Positions 10,600-20,130 of a DNA stretch of 64,000 nt are shown here, one piece after another. Source of the stretch: Prorocentrum cordatum (lineage: Eukaryota > Sar > Dinophyceae > Prorocentrales > Prorocentraceae); assembly GCA_963575745.1 (NCBI GenBank), contig CAUYUJ010014560.1, forward strand, positions 1,006,878 to 1,070,877, given 5' to 3'. Both the position numbers and the translations under genes were made by a program. The notes under the pieces are model-generated. The model was not told the DNA's origin. It did no database searches and was given only the letters and a program-made list of their open reading frames with translations. Each line of letters opens with the position of its first letter. Within the stretch, counting starts at the first letter, position 1.

Positions 10600-12060
10600 T
10601 TTCTTATTGTTGTCTTAATATTCCATGGCAGAGGTCGGGGACATGCTGCCACATGCCGACCGGCCAGCTTCCCAATCGATGAGCCTTTGCGGTTCTTGTG
10701 GTGTTCCTGTTCTACCTTGTGCCCCAACCTTCCCGCACTAGTTATGTATCATGTTCGCCATGCCACCGCCGTGCTTCTTAGAATCCCGCCCGGCTTCAAA
10801 ACAACCTCCTTAGAAGTTTCTGGGGCCTTCTAAGCAGGCTACTGCCTTGAAGCTCATCGCTTCGTTTTGGTCGCCTTCAAGTAGTCGTCCCCGTCCTCCT
10901 CTTGCCCCTTGTCCTCGACCTCGCCGCCCTCTTCCTCCTTCGCCTCCTCGTCTTGCTTCTCCGCAGAAAATTTGCTGGACCCGTCGATGGCCCGCACTTC
11001 TGGCCCGTCGGCATGCGCAGGTCGAGCTCCCGACTCCTCCTCCCCGATAACTCACGGCACTTTGCCCCCCCCTCCTCCCTTCCCCCCCCACGCGGCGGCA
11101 CGCACAACGGGGCAGCGCGAGGGGGGGACCTTCTAAGAAACATCAGGGGCGCCTTCTTTGAAGGGCCCAGAGGGTTCAGAGGATGCTTCTTAATGCCTCC
11201 AGGCGCTGCTAAGAAGCCCCGCGGCCTTCTAAGGTGCCCCCTTTGCCTTCTTAGAAGGTCACCCCTCGCGCCACCCCCTCGTTCGGGCCGCCAACCTACA
11301 CCCACCTCCTCTTTTGACAAGGGCGAGCGCAAAAAAAGGGTCGTTCTCACAGCGCTGTGTTTGTTGGTTTTCTGCTGCGTCCCGCAGTGACAGGGGGCGA
11401 GGGAGATCGGGGAGCTTTTCCTCTTCCCCCTTCCCCCTCATACGTACCATTCTCCCTGGTAGTCGCCATTTGAGGGTGCATAACGGTTCCCCGACTAGGG
11501 AACATATCGGAGTGCAGTGACGCACACCAGAGGCGACTAGCAAGTGCCTTGCACGCGGTAAAAGGGCAGGGATGGCGACATATCCTGACCTCGCACGCTC
11601 TGCGTACTGAACTTTCCTTTCTAAACATCGTGGCCGACAGTAACGTGCCGCCACCCTGTGTGGCCACTCTTAGCAGCATGGAGCGCAGAACGCGCAACTG
11701 ACGCACACATGATAGACATGCTCGAAGAGCCAGTGCGTACTGTCGGTTTTGCGTTTGCCTTCGCCACCAGGTCTGGGCTACGAAGAACATGTAGCAAGCG
11801 GTGCACGCACATGCGAGGAGCAGACAAGGAACATAATGGCATGCTTCTGGTGGAAATGGTTGTCTCCAGTCGCACAGCGATACGGTATTGCAACACACGC
11901 GTACATGATACTTGTCATCGTGTCGTCACCGTTGCCCTCGACATCGAATCTGGAAGCGCACGCCTCTGCTGCCACCCAGGGCCCCAAGTCATGGATTGAA
12001 AAAGGTGTTCCTTCATCCTCTGTCGACCTTTAAAGGGTAATTCCTTCAGTATAGCAGGGC
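10600..12060. other. No gene recognised; short palindromic CCTTCTTAGAAGG motifs
   Basis: GC-rich mixed sequence. Variants of CCTTCTAAG occur repeatedly (about 10810-10840 and 11125-11260), once as the perfect palindrome CCTTCTTAGAAGG near 11247. Frames on both strands lack recognisable domains. Confidence 0.4.
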
Positions 12061-12100
12061 TTGTGCCAACTTGTGGGGATGAGGAAGATGGGGGAAGATA

Positions 12101-12133
12101 ACAGGAGTAGTAGTAGTAGTAGTAGTAGTAGTC

Positions 12134-12185
<52 letters not shown>

Positions 12186-12186
12186 C

Positions 12187-12284
<98 letters not shown>

Positions 12285-12412
12285 GGAGGAGGAGGAGGAG
12301 GAGGAGGAGGAGGAGGAGGAATAGGAGGAGGAGTAGTAGTAGTAGTAGTAGTAGTAGTAGGAGGAGGAGGAGGAGGAGGAGGAGCAGGAGGAGGAGGAGG
12401 AGGAGGAGGAGG
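12101..12412. repeat. (AGT)n then (GGA)n microsatellite, the copia insertion target
   Basis: (AGT)n runs from about 12106 to 12283, then GGA/AGT mixtures to 12412. The copia 5' LTR begins directly after the last GGAGG. The GGA tract resumes on the far side of the element at 23182, so one microsatellite has been split. Confidence 0.95.
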
Positions 12413-12464
12413 TGTTAACATGCAAGCGTTCAGGTGACTGGGGAGGAATAGTGACCCTGTTACC

Positions 12465-12475
12465 TTTGGCTCAAG
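12465..12475 (+). promoter_or_regulatory. Spliced-leader 3'-end match inside the LTR
   Basis: TTTGGCTCAAG equals the last 11 bases of DinoSL. It is followed by TGTTT, not GT, so it is not a copy of the SL donor junction. The same match is in the 3' LTR (23059-23069). It may be a relict of a trans-spliced ancestor captured in the U3 region, or chance. Confidence 0.5.
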
Positions 12476-12520
12476 TGTTTAACGGCTGAAGCCACCGAGA
12501 CTCGCTTCGCCGTGCGGGAG

Positions 12521-12526
12521 TATAAA
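12521..12526 (+). promoter_or_regulatory. TATA box of the 5' LTR
   Basis: TATAAAGG lies 67 bases before the LTR end, so transcription would start near 12550 and give a 5' leader of only about 60 bases before the gag ATG. Dinoflagellate host promoters are reported to use a TTTT box rather than TATA, so a TATA box here would be an element-specific trait. Confidence 0.5.
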
Positions 12527-12587
12527 GGTGACCGATCATCATCACTGTTACTGGGCTCCCGTGCAGAACCCTCCTCGGGGTTTTGCA

Positions 12588-12604
12588 TGGTAGCGGAGCG
12601 CGGT
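12588..12604 (+). other. Primer-binding site
   Basis: TGGTAGCGGAGCGCGGT begins on the base after the LTR. TGG pairs with the tRNA CCA tail, and TGGTAGC is shared with primer sites that use initiator-Met tRNA, as in Ty1 and many plant copia elements. The next bases differ from the common eukaryotic initiator tRNA, so the exact tRNA is uncertain. Confidence 0.65.
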
Positions 12605-12608
12605 TGCC

Positions 12609-15218
12609 ATGGCGGCGGCGGCGGCCGCTGCAGCTAGGCCTGGGCAGGGCGACCCGCCGGTTAACCTCAATGTGCCGGCAGACAGAGATGCATGGGTCAA
12701 TATGGACCCTAACCGCTTCAATGACCTGTGCGAGCAAGCATACCTGAACGGAGACTTCAGTTACGTTCAGACAGCGTTACTTGCAAACCATTATGGACTT
12801 GCAACGTTCATCAACGAGCGAATGACACAGGACCGAAGGGAAGTATCGAACGCCGAGGCATTCCAAATGTTACAGAGTGCTCATAAGACCAACAGCATGT
12901 TGTTAGCGATTACGAAGAGAAACGCTGCACTTGAAAGGGATGCTCGCAGGCTGGTGGAAAGAGTCACCGAGTTGGAGACCAACAGCGAGGTACAAGAGAA
13001 GTTGATTGAAAAATTTGGTCAGCTTTCGGAAGCAATCAAAGGAGGAAGCGGAAGCAAGCACGGGAGCTGTAAACCGATAAGCGAATACAAGGCATTACAG
13101 GCGTTAAAGAATTTCAGTGGAGAAAGAGCAAAGTTCAGAGACTGGAACGACAAGTTCTTAAACGCGCTGGCCCAAGTAAAACCGAGTTACCGACCGGCGC
13201 TGAGAATGCTGAACAAGAGGTTGGAGACACTCGACGGAATTGTACCAGAGGAGGACGATGATGCCATCATACGCATAATGAACGGCCGATTAACAGCAAG
13301 CGAATACTTGAAGGCGAATCCAGCTAAACAAGCAGAGGATGACAACAAAGGAGAGTACGAGTTTACCGAGGGAGACAAAACTCAAATGGAGGAAGACTTA
13401 TGGTACATCCTTAACGAGAAGCTCGAAGGTGCAGAAGCAAGAGGAAAATTAAAGGGACTTATGGATGGTGATGGAATTATGGCTTGGCAAAAGGTTTACA
13501 AGTGGTACTCGGCTGTTACCGGAGCAACTCTGTCATCAAAGATGACCCACGCCATGAACCCTGAGCCGCCCAAGAAGATTACTGACACTGTCACCCGACT
13601 TGAGGAATGGAGTGCGTTGGCAGAAAATCTTGAAAAGTATGGTAAAGATTACTCACTGCCTCTCCCCTTTAAAGTCACCGCACTCAGGGCAATAATGGTG
13701 CATGCAAACGATTGGTTCGACGAGTGGCAGCGGGCGTGCTGGCGAACGCCCGACGCGCTTAACATTGACTCATTCCAGAAGCTATACTCTAAGTGTGAAG
13801 ACTGGGCGCGTAACAAGAAACTCGACTCAGACACCAAGAATAAAGATGCGATGGACATTGGGAATATCAACGAGACGAGTCAAGGGTCCGAAAATGTCTG
13901 GGACCAGACAGGATGGGTTGACGAGGACGGAAACTGGTGGCCAGAAGATGGACCTTGGAGTTACGGGTCCTGGGCCAATGAGAGTAACAGTGGAGATCAT
14001 GAAGAAGTCGACGCCGTAAACAAAGGCAAAGGTAAAGGCACAAGCCCCAAATGTTACAATTGTGGAGGCATGGGTCATTTAGCCAGAAATTGCACAATAC
14101 CTAAACAGTTCACCAAAGGAGGTAAAGGTGGCAAAGGCGGAAAAGGCAAGGGTTACCGGGCCACCTACGGGTCCTACATGAAAGGTAAGATTGGAGGCAA
14201 ACAAGGTGGTAAAGGGAGTGGCTCGTGGGGTGGAAGTTATGGGGGCCAAGGAAAATTTACCCCCCATAGCGAGCGTGAGTGTTACAAGTGCGGTGCCAAA
14301 GGGCACATCGCCGTTAACTGCCCGGGCCCCAAGAAGACCGCCAACGAAGTTGAGCAAGAGAGACCGACAGTGAACGCGGAAAGTGAACAAACCACCTCAT
14401 TTGGCCAACCGCAACATGTTCTCAGCGTTGAAATGAGGGATGCAGTGAACGTGCCACTAGACCAACTCACAACTGAGGAGGTTAACGGGCAATGGGCTCT
14501 GCCCTCGTATGCCAGAAAGAAAATGGCGCGTAAGGCCGCAATGAGCCTGAAAAGAGTTTACCATGAGCATCAATGTAACGGGGACTGCAATCATGTGAGT
14601 CAATTGGACCAGAGGATAAGTAAAAGTGTGAAACAGGAAAAAAGTTGGCTGGAGAAATGCAGAGAGATTGGGCTGATCGAGATGCGAGACTGTGATCCAG
14701 AAATTAACGCGGTGCCACCTCAGAGTACAACGCATGAGACAATTGTGGTTACCGTGGACTCTGGAGCGTACAACACGGTGGGGCCCCCCAAAGTAGGCAC
14801 CTATTTCCCCATTAAACAAACGGATGCGTCAAAGCAGGGAAGACATTACAGCGCAGCAAATGGAACGACGATAAAGAATTACGGGCAGCGAGTGGTCACC
14901 GGCAAGAATGAACATGGGAACGCAGTCAGCATGCCGATTCAGGTAGCGGAAGTCAACAAAGTTCTGGGATCCGTCAGGGAAATGGTAAACGCTGGAAACA
15001 GAGTTGTGTTTGACAAGGATCTTAACGGGAGGTCCCTGAGTCACATCATGAATAAGGCCACAGGTAAATGCACAACTATTCACGAGAAGAATGGCACGTT
15101 TCAGTTCAACATCACAGTGCCGAGGGGACCAGCGGAGGCTGTCAATCCCAGGAGTGAAGTGAACGCAGCTGAGGGTTTTCCGCGGCCGGGAACCCTGGAG
15201 GCGGATCTGTTCTACTAA
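12609..15218 (+). CDS. gag-pro: copia Gag-protease
   Basis: 869 codons from ATG 12609 in a good start context (GCCATGG), only 21 bases after the LTR. Residues 1-9 are Ala-rich. About 100-145 is helical (ALERDARRLVERVTELE), and the middle is the Gag core (FRDWNDKFLNAL, MAWQKVYKWYSAVTGATLSSKMTHAM). Two CCHC zinc knuckles follow, CYNCGGMGHLARNC (482-495) and CYKCGAKGHIAVNC (558-571), separated by Gly/Lys-rich repeats (KGGKGGKGGKGKG) suited to RNA binding. The aspartic protease active site is VDSGAYNTV (Asp 717). The product would form the particle, package RNA and cleave the polyprotein. It ends at TAA 15216-15218, while the next frame is already open from 15173. Confidence 0.93.
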   Translation: MAAAAAAAARPGQGDPPVNLNVPADRDAWVNMDPNRFNDLCEQAYLNGDFSYVQTALLANHYGLATFINERMTQDRREVSNAEAFQMLQSAHKTNSMLLAITKRNAALERDARRLVERVTELETNSEVQEKLIEKFGQLSEAIKGGSGSKHGSCKPISEYKALQALKNFSGERAKFRDWNDKFLNALAQVKPSYRPALRMLNKRLETLDGIVPEEDDDAIIRIMNGRLTASEYLKANPAKQAEDDNKGEYEFTEGDKTQMEEDLWYILNEKLEGAEARGKLKGLMDGDGIMAWQKVYKWYSAVTGATLSSKMTHAMNPEPPKKITDTVTRLEEWSALAENLEKYGKDYSLPLPFKVTALRAIMVHANDWFDEWQRACWRTPDALNIDSFQKLYSKCEDWARNKKLDSDTKNKDAMDIGNINETSQGSENVWDQTGWVDEDGNWWPEDGPWSYGSWANESNSGDHEEVDAVNKGKGKGTSPKCYNCGGMGHLARNCTIPKQFTKGGKGGKGGKGKGYRATYGSYMKGKIGGKQGGKGSGSWGGSYGGQGKFTPHSERECYKCGAKGHIAVNCPGPKKTANEVEQERPTVNAESEQTTSFGQPQHVLSVEMRDAVNVPLDQLTTEEVNGQWALPSYARKKMARKAAMSLKRVYHEHQCNGDCNHVSQLDQRISKSVKQEKSWLEKCREIGLIEMRDCDPEINAVPPQSTTHETIVVTVDSGAYNTVGPPKVGTYFPIKQTDASKQGRHYSAANGTTIKNYGQRVVTGKNEHGNAVSMPIQVAEVNKVLGSVREMVNAGNRVVFDKDLNGRSLSHIMNKATGKCTTIHEKNGTFQFNITVPRGPAEAVNPRSEVNAAEGFPRPGTLEADLFY
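15173..15179 (+). promoter_or_regulatory. Candidate -1 ribosomal frameshift heptamer GGGTTTT
   Basis: In the gag-pro frame the bases are read GAG GGT TTT, giving the X XXY YYZ form G GGT TTT. The -1 frame has a stop at 15170-15172 immediately before and is then open from 15173 to 17485 through the integrase. A GC-rich segment with complementary CCGC/GCGG ends follows. The overlap with the zero frame is 46 bases. A one-base deletion in the T4 run would look the same. Confidence 0.5.
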
Positions 15219-17485
15219 GCCCCTCATTACCCGTAAGACCAAGCGAAAACTTAAATGTCTTTAGCGCCGAAGAAGGCGAAGGGAGTGAAAGTGGGGGCAG
15301 CGAGAGTGAATTGAGTGATGTGGAAGATGTATTTGTGAGCGATGAAGCGGAGTTACCGAAGAAAGTTTACTGTGACATGAGGCCCTCAAAGGAGGAGGTT
15401 GAGACGCACAACACAACGCATTTACCTTACCGAAGCTGGTGCCCACATTGTGTTAGAGGAAAAGCACGCAGGCGCAATCGCCGGAGACGCAAAAGGGAAA
15501 GGAACGGAAATGTACCAGTGATTTCAATGGACTACATGTGGCTTAAAGGGAAAAAGGAAGACGGCGAAAGTGCCAGCAATGGCAACCCAATTCTAGTCAT
15601 GCATTGCAGGGAGACCAAATTAACGTGGAGTCGAGTGTTGCTGAAAAAGGGAGTGGACTCATACTCAGTAAAGGTGGGATGTGGCATGATCAGCTTTACC
15701 GGATATAAGAAGGTTATACTCAAAAGCGATGGAGAAACGGCAATCACGGCGCTGGCCAACATAGTTAAAGCGTCGTGTGACCTCGACATGGGTGTTGAAG
15801 TCAGTCCTGTAGGCGACTCAAAGGCCAACGGTGAAATCGAGAGAGCAGTTAGAACGGTGCAAGGGCAAGTTAGAACATTAAAGAGCGCTTTGGATGCCAA
15901 TTACAAGACCGAGTTTAGTGAGAGTCACACGATAATACCATGGCTGGTGAGCTATGCGTCTTCTCTGATTAACAAGTTCACGATAGACACGGATGGAAAG
16001 ACAGCCCATGAGAGATGCAGGGGGAGAAAGTTTAACAAGCAAATTCCTGAATTCGGCGAATGTGTCATGTACTTAAAGACGCCTGCGCACAAGGGCCGCG
16101 AAAAGCTTGAAATGAGATGGGAAAGTGGAGTGTTTTTGGGAATAAACGAAAAGAGTCAGGAGCTAATTATTGGGACACCAAATGGAGCAATCAAGGCGCA
16201 CGAGTTTAAACGGAAAGGAAGTGAAGCGGAAAGATGGAACAGTGACGAGATTACCGAGATGAAGGGGTTACCTTGGCAGCCTGACCCCAGTGCGGCAGGA
16301 ATGGAAGTACAGTCTAGAATCATGGTGCCCATGGACTTGCCAGAGCAAGAGTTAACGGCACCTGAGACGAAGCCGCTGATTGCGCGAGGAATAGCAGTAA
16401 AGAAGCACGAATATTTAAAAATGGGACCGACACCGGGATGTTACGGGTGTAAATGTCTTGTTAGAGGAGACAAAGAGCACAAACCGCATAACGCCGATTG
16501 CAGGGCTCGAGTTATCGAGTGGTTAAAGAAACAAGAGAGCCCAAATATCCAGGCAAGGCTAGCATCGGCCCAACTGAGACTCGAAAGTAAAGGCCGTGCG
16601 TCGGAAAGTCAAAATCAGGAAACAGAAAGTCAAGCGAAAAGACTGAGAATCAACGTGCCACCTCCGCCGAGCGCCAAGGTTGAGGATGCGAAGGATGAGT
16701 GGGTAGTAAAAGGAAACAAAGTTATATGTCAACACCGGCGACCAAGAAAAGAGTTAGCCTTTCCCACCAATGGTGGATGTCCTGTAGATTGGGACAAACT
16801 TAAACCCAGGAGATTTACTCATGCCATCCTGATTAACAGCGGTGAAATACGTGAACACGAAGACGCTTGGTATGGCAAAGAGGGAGATGACCAAACATGG
16901 GCCATGGGAAACCCCTTTAACGGTTACTGGACCGGGTGGACCGAGTTCGAAATAGAAGATGAAGAAATGAAAGACCCCCCAAGTGAACCCATCAAACGAA
17001 AAGCAGATGGTGACCATGACGAAGAAGATCAACAGGCAACTCAACATCGCCAACTCAATCCGGAACAAGATGGAGAAATGTCAGAAGTAAACGATATCAG
17101 ATTGGGACTCAGCATGATGGGATTTGACTCTGAGCTGGTTGAGTGGTTGACAGGCGGGGAGTTGAACGTCGTGCATCAATTGAACGAGGTAAGGAGAGCC
17201 ACCAAGCTTTATGGCGCAAGTCAACATGAGACTCAGGCGCACGTGACTGAGGCATATTCGCCGGTGAGAGTTACAGGCATGGCAGAGAAAATGGGATTGA
17301 TACCGGGATTAGCGATGGACTTAACAACGCGCGATCAACATGGTAACCCATGGGACTTTAATGTGCCAGCCATGCGAGCGAAAGCAGAAAAGATAGTCAA
17401 ATCCAAAGCAGCCCTGTTACTAGTGGTGAGCCCCATGTGCGCAGCTTTTAGCAGACTCCAGACGTTCAACCTTTTAACAGATTAG
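15173..17485 (+). CDS. pol: copia integrase region of pol, -1 relative to gag-pro
   Basis: The frame has no ATG near its start and reads on from the overlap, LPVRPSENLNVFSAEEG. A zinc-binding HNTTHLPYRSWCPHC lies about 55 codons in. Counting from 15311, the catalytic residues are Asp 74 (ISMDYMW), Asp 140 (LKSDGETAI) and Glu 175 (KANGEIERAV), 34 residues between the last two, so DD35E spacing is kept. After the core come the GKTAHERCRGRKFNKQIPEFG segment (residues cited in parts), a second Cys/His cluster (PGCYGCKCLVRG...HNADCR) and an acidic linker. The product inserts the DNA copy into the genome. The frame stops at 17483-17485 at LQTFNLLTD, in the middle of a conserved segment that continues in another frame. 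Confidence 0.85.
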   Translation, partial: GFSAAGNPGGGSVLLSPSLPVRPSENLNVFSAEEGEGSESGGSESELSDVEDVFVSDEAELPKKVYCDMRPSKEEVETHNTTHLPYRSWCPHCVRGKARRRNRRRRKRERNGNVPVISMDYMWLKGKKEDGESASNGNPILVMHCRETKLTWSRVLLKKGVDSYSVKVGCGMISFTGYKKVILKSDGETAITALANIVKASCDLDMGVEVSPVGDSKANGEIERAVRTVQGQVRTLKSALDANYKTEFSESHTIIPWLVSYASSLINKFTIDTDGKTAHERCRGRKFNKQIPEFGECVMYLKTPAHKGREKLEMRWESGVFLGINEKSQELIIGTPNGAIKAHEFKRKGSEAERWNSDEITEMKGLPWQPDPSAAGMEVQSRIMVPMDLPEQELTAPETKPLIARGIAVKKHEYLKMGPTPGCYGCKCLVRGDKEHKPHNADCRARVIEWLKKQESPNIQARLASAQLRLESKGRASESQNQETESQAKRLRINVPPPPSAKVEDAKDEWVVKGNKVICQHRRPRKELAFPTNGGCPVDWDKLKPRRFTHAILINSGEIREHEDAWYGKEGDDQTWAMGNPFNGYWTGWTEFEIEDEEMKDPPSEPIKRKADGDHDEEDQQATQHRQLNPEQDGEMSEVNDIRLGLSMMGFDSELVEWLTGGELNVVHQLNEVRRATKLYGASQHETQAHVTEAYSPVRVTGMAEKMGLIPGLAMDLTTRDQHGNPWDFNVPAMRAKAEKIVKSKAALLLVVSPMCAAFSRLQTFNLLTD

Positions 17486-18108
17486 GCACTGACCGAGTAA
17501 AACAAATGTTGGATTACGGGATCAAGCATTTGACGTTCGCGATGGAGCTTTGCGAAATTCAACGGCGAAATGGTTTATACTTTCTATTTGAACACCCCGC
17601 GGGGGCGACCAGTTGGAGCACTTCAGTAGTGCAACGGTTGCTCAGAAACAAAGATGTTAAAGTTTACAATGGAGATTTGTGCTGTTACGACTTGAAGCAG
17701 ATGGTCAGAGGTGAAGAGATGTTCATTAAGAAACCGACCAAGTTCATGACAAACAGCCCGGCCATAGGTCGTGAGTTAAGTTGGAGATGCAAAGGGCAAC
17801 ATCGACATATGGAGTTAACTGGTGGCGGAAGAACTCACCGATCAGAAGTTTACCCAGACGAATTGCGCCGAGCGATATTGAGGGGGCTTGTGCAGCAAAT
17901 GAAGGTTGACGGACGCCGAGGGGGCACGTTTAAAGAAGAGGAAACAACAAACATGGAAGTTGACGAAGAGGAGCAAAACGAAATGCAGATAAGCGAAACC
18001 AACTGGGCATGTGAACATGCGGGCCAAGATAGAAAGTACAAGCACCAGTTAACGTGGACGAGAAAACATTATGGAACCCAAAGATTGATGTTGCCAGAAC
18101 CAAGTTGA
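17452..18108 (+). pseudogene. pol: Pol linker segment between integrase and RT, frame-shifted
   Basis: Open from 17452 in the -1 frame relative to integrase. It continues the conserved sequence as FNRLGTDRVKQMLDYGIKHL and contains YFLFEHPAGATSWS-like residues (LYFLFEHPAGATSW), which I recognise as a conserved block of dinoflagellate copia polyproteins. At the join the sequence is CCTTTTAAC and no canonical slippery heptamer fits, so a lost T is likely. The nominal stop is TGA 18106-18108. A better protein reading switches frame at GAAAG (18032-18036), reading APVNVDEKTLWNPKIDVAR, then again at about 18127 (LGDLPLTWT) and 18158 (GKVIEDRPVNE). Each switch is again -1. Confidence 0.6.
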
Positions 18109-20043
18109 CCACAATGGAGTTCATGCATTAGGAGACTTACCGTTGACTTGGACACAGGGAAAGTTATCGAGGACAGGCCCGTGAACGAAATCATAGGTAG
18201 AGAGAGAAGGAGAACGTTCAAGAAGGGATCGGTTAACACTTCTACCACCTTTACGTATGAGGCTGTTGGCGAGGTTGCTCCACACAAGTGGAAGTGCAGT
18301 GCATGTGAACATGGGGGCTGGCTCAAGACGCCCAGCACCTGTGCAGCGTGTGAAAAGGTTGGCACAGTTAAACCTCTCCCCATGAATGCGATCAACGTTG
18401 TTCACAAGGAAAATGGGGAGATAACTCAAGCCTGGGACGATGTTACTGGAAACGAACTCGATCCTAAACTAACTGTGAAAGCGCGCCAAGAAGAAATGGA
18501 ACAATTCAGAAAACACAAAGTTTACGAGAAAGTGAAAGAGGGAGTGTATTGGCAAGTTACGGGGAAGGCGCCCATCGGAACCAGGTGGATAGATATTAAC
18601 AAAGGAGATGAGTTAAGCCCAGACCACAGGTCAAGGCTAGTGGCCCAGCAAGTTAAATACAATTCCAAGGGGAAGAATATATTGGCGGCCACACCTCCGC
18701 TGGAAGCACAGAAACTGCTTTTCTCAATGGCAGTTACTGAAGGAGTGGGATTCACGAATGGTGAGCGCGAGAAAGGATTAAAGCTGGCATTCATTGACAC
18801 TAAACGAGCTTATTTTTACGCCCCTGCAAAGAAAGACAGATTTATCAGATTACCGGACGAGGATTATGAACCAGGCATGTGCGGAAAACTACTGAAGTCA
18901 ATGTACGGAACAAGAGACGCAGCAAGCAACTGGGAAGACTGTTACATGGACTTTGCCATCGAAGTTGGGTTCAAAAGTGGAGTTGCGTCACCATGCGTGT
19001 TCAAACACGAGATTCGAGCCTTATGGTTAACAGTTGATGGGGATGACTTTACGCTACTAGGGGGTGACAATGACCTCGATTGGTTTGAAAATAAAATAAA
19101 GGAGGAGTTTGAGGTAAAAGTGGGGGGGCGACTTGGACCAGGAAAGGAGGACATGAAAGCGATCAGGATTCTTAACAGGATAGTGGAATTGACTGAGGAA
19201 GGGTTGAGATATGAGGCAGATCAAAGGCATGCAGAGATAATTGTGAAAGAGCTTGAGCTTGAAGGAGTAAAAGTGAGGACTGAGGTACCAGGTGAGCGCA
19301 TTCCAGTTGAAGAGGGAGATGAGGTAGAGCTTTCGCCCAACATGACTAAGATATATCAGGCATTGACGGCCAGAGCGAATTATTTAGCTCAAGACAGATC
19401 GGACATACAGTATTCAGTGAAGGAACTTGCTAGAACCATGTCAAAGCCAACAATGGTTTCTTGGAAAGGCCTAGTCAAGCTAGGAAAGTATTTAAAGTAC
19501 CACAGCAGAAGCAGTTATGTGTATCAGTATCAAGAACAGCCCCGAGAGTTGACGATTTGGACTGACACGGATTACGCAGGATGTAAGCGAACCAGGAAGT
19601 CTACGAGTGGAGGAGTAGTGATGTGGGGTAAACACCTTATAAAATCTTGGAGCTCAACTCAAAGTGTGATTGCGTTATCGTCAGGGGAAGCAGAATATTA
19701 TGGACTCGTGAAAGGAGGATCAGTTGGTCTAGGACTTCAGGCCGTGTTGAGAGATTTGAACTTGGAAGTTAAGATCACCCTGAAGAGTGATGCCACGGCT
19801 GCAATTGCCATTGCGAGCAGACGAGGTTTAGGGAAAGTGAGACACATTGAAGTATGTCAACTGTGGTTGCAGCAGAAGGTAAAGGAGGGAGTACTTCGAA
19901 TTGTGAAAGTAGGGACACATGAGAACACAGCAGATGCATTAACCAAGTATGTCAGTCGTGAGAGCATGAGCACACACCTACGAAACACGAATCAATGTGC
20001 ATTAACAGGTCGGCATAATCTTGCGCCGGCTACCGAATGTTGA
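18109..20043 (+). CDS. pol: copia reverse transcriptase and RNase H
   Basis: Open from 18109 in the same frame as the preceding segment, separated only by the TGA. A CSACEHGGW...CAACEKVG Cys cluster precedes the RT. RT landmarks are KAPIGTRWIDINKG, motif A LAFIDTKRAYFYA (Asp 18796-18798), KLLKSMYGTRDAASNW, and motif C TVDGDDFTLLG (Asp-Asp 19042-19047), a variant of the copia YVDD box with both metal-binding Asp kept. RNase H follows: WTDTDYAGCKRTRKSTSGG, ALSSGEAEYYG and LKSDATAAI supply the Asp (19564), Glu (19687) and Asp (19789). RHIEVCQLWLQQ and ENTADALTKYV close the domain. It copies element RNA to DNA and removes the RNA strand. All catalytic residues look intact. Confidence 0.9.
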   Translation, partial: PQWSSCIRRLTVDLDTGKVIEDRPVNEIIGRERRRTFKKGSVNTSTTFTYEAVGEVAPHKWKCSACEHGGWLKTPSTCAACEKVGTVKPLPMNAINVVHKENGEITQAWDDVTGNELDPKLTVKARQEEMEQFRKHKVYEKVKEGVYWQVTGKAPIGTRWIDINKGDELSPDHRSRLVAQQVKYNSKGKNILAATPPLEAQKLLFSMAVTEGVGFTNGEREKGLKLAFIDTKRAYFYAPAKKDRFIRLPDEDYEPGMCGKLLKSMYGTRDAASNWEDCYMDFAIEVGFKSGVASPCVFKHEIRALWLTVDGDDFTLLGGDNDLDWFENKIKEEFEVKVGGRLGPGKEDMKAIRILNRIVELTEEGLRYEADQRHAEIIVKELELEGVKVRTEVPGERIPVEEGDEVELSPNMTKIYQALTARANYLAQDRSDIQYSVKELARTMSKPTMVSWKGLVKLGKYLKYHSRSSYVYQYQEQPRELTIWTDTDYAGCKRTRKSTSGGVVMWGKHLIKSWSSTQSVIALSSGEAEYYGLVKGGSVGLGLQAVLRDLNLEVKITLKSDATAAIAIASRRGLGKVRHIEVCQLWLQQKVKEGVLRIVKVGTHENTADALTKYVSRESMSTHLRNTNQCALTGRHNLAPATEC

Positions 20044-20085
20044 CATTCGAAGCTCATTTCTGTCAAGCAAGCCGTCTCGATTAAA

Positions 20086-20117
20086 GCCTCCTCCATCCAT
20101 TACCTCTTACTCTTGAG
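20086..20117 (+). promoter_or_regulatory. Candidate splice acceptor before the third ORF
   Basis: A pyrimidine-rich stretch (GCCTCCTCCATCCATTACC then TCTTACTCTTGAG) ends in AG at 20116-20117, 13 bases before ATG 20131. This is the expected layout for cis- or spliced-leader trans-splicing and would let the downstream ORF be expressed from its own mRNA. Confidence 0.4.
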
Positions 20118-20130
20118 CGTGAACGAAGGC

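Larger units (their letters stand above)
12413..12587 (+). repeat. 5' LTR (175 bp)
   Basis: Starts TG, ends CA, and is identical base for base to 23007-23181. It is very short for a copia LTR, comparable with the smallest known. It contains TTTGGCTCAAG at 12465-12475, equal to the last 11 bases of the dinoflagellate spliced leader, and a TATAAA at 12521-12526. Confidence 0.95.
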
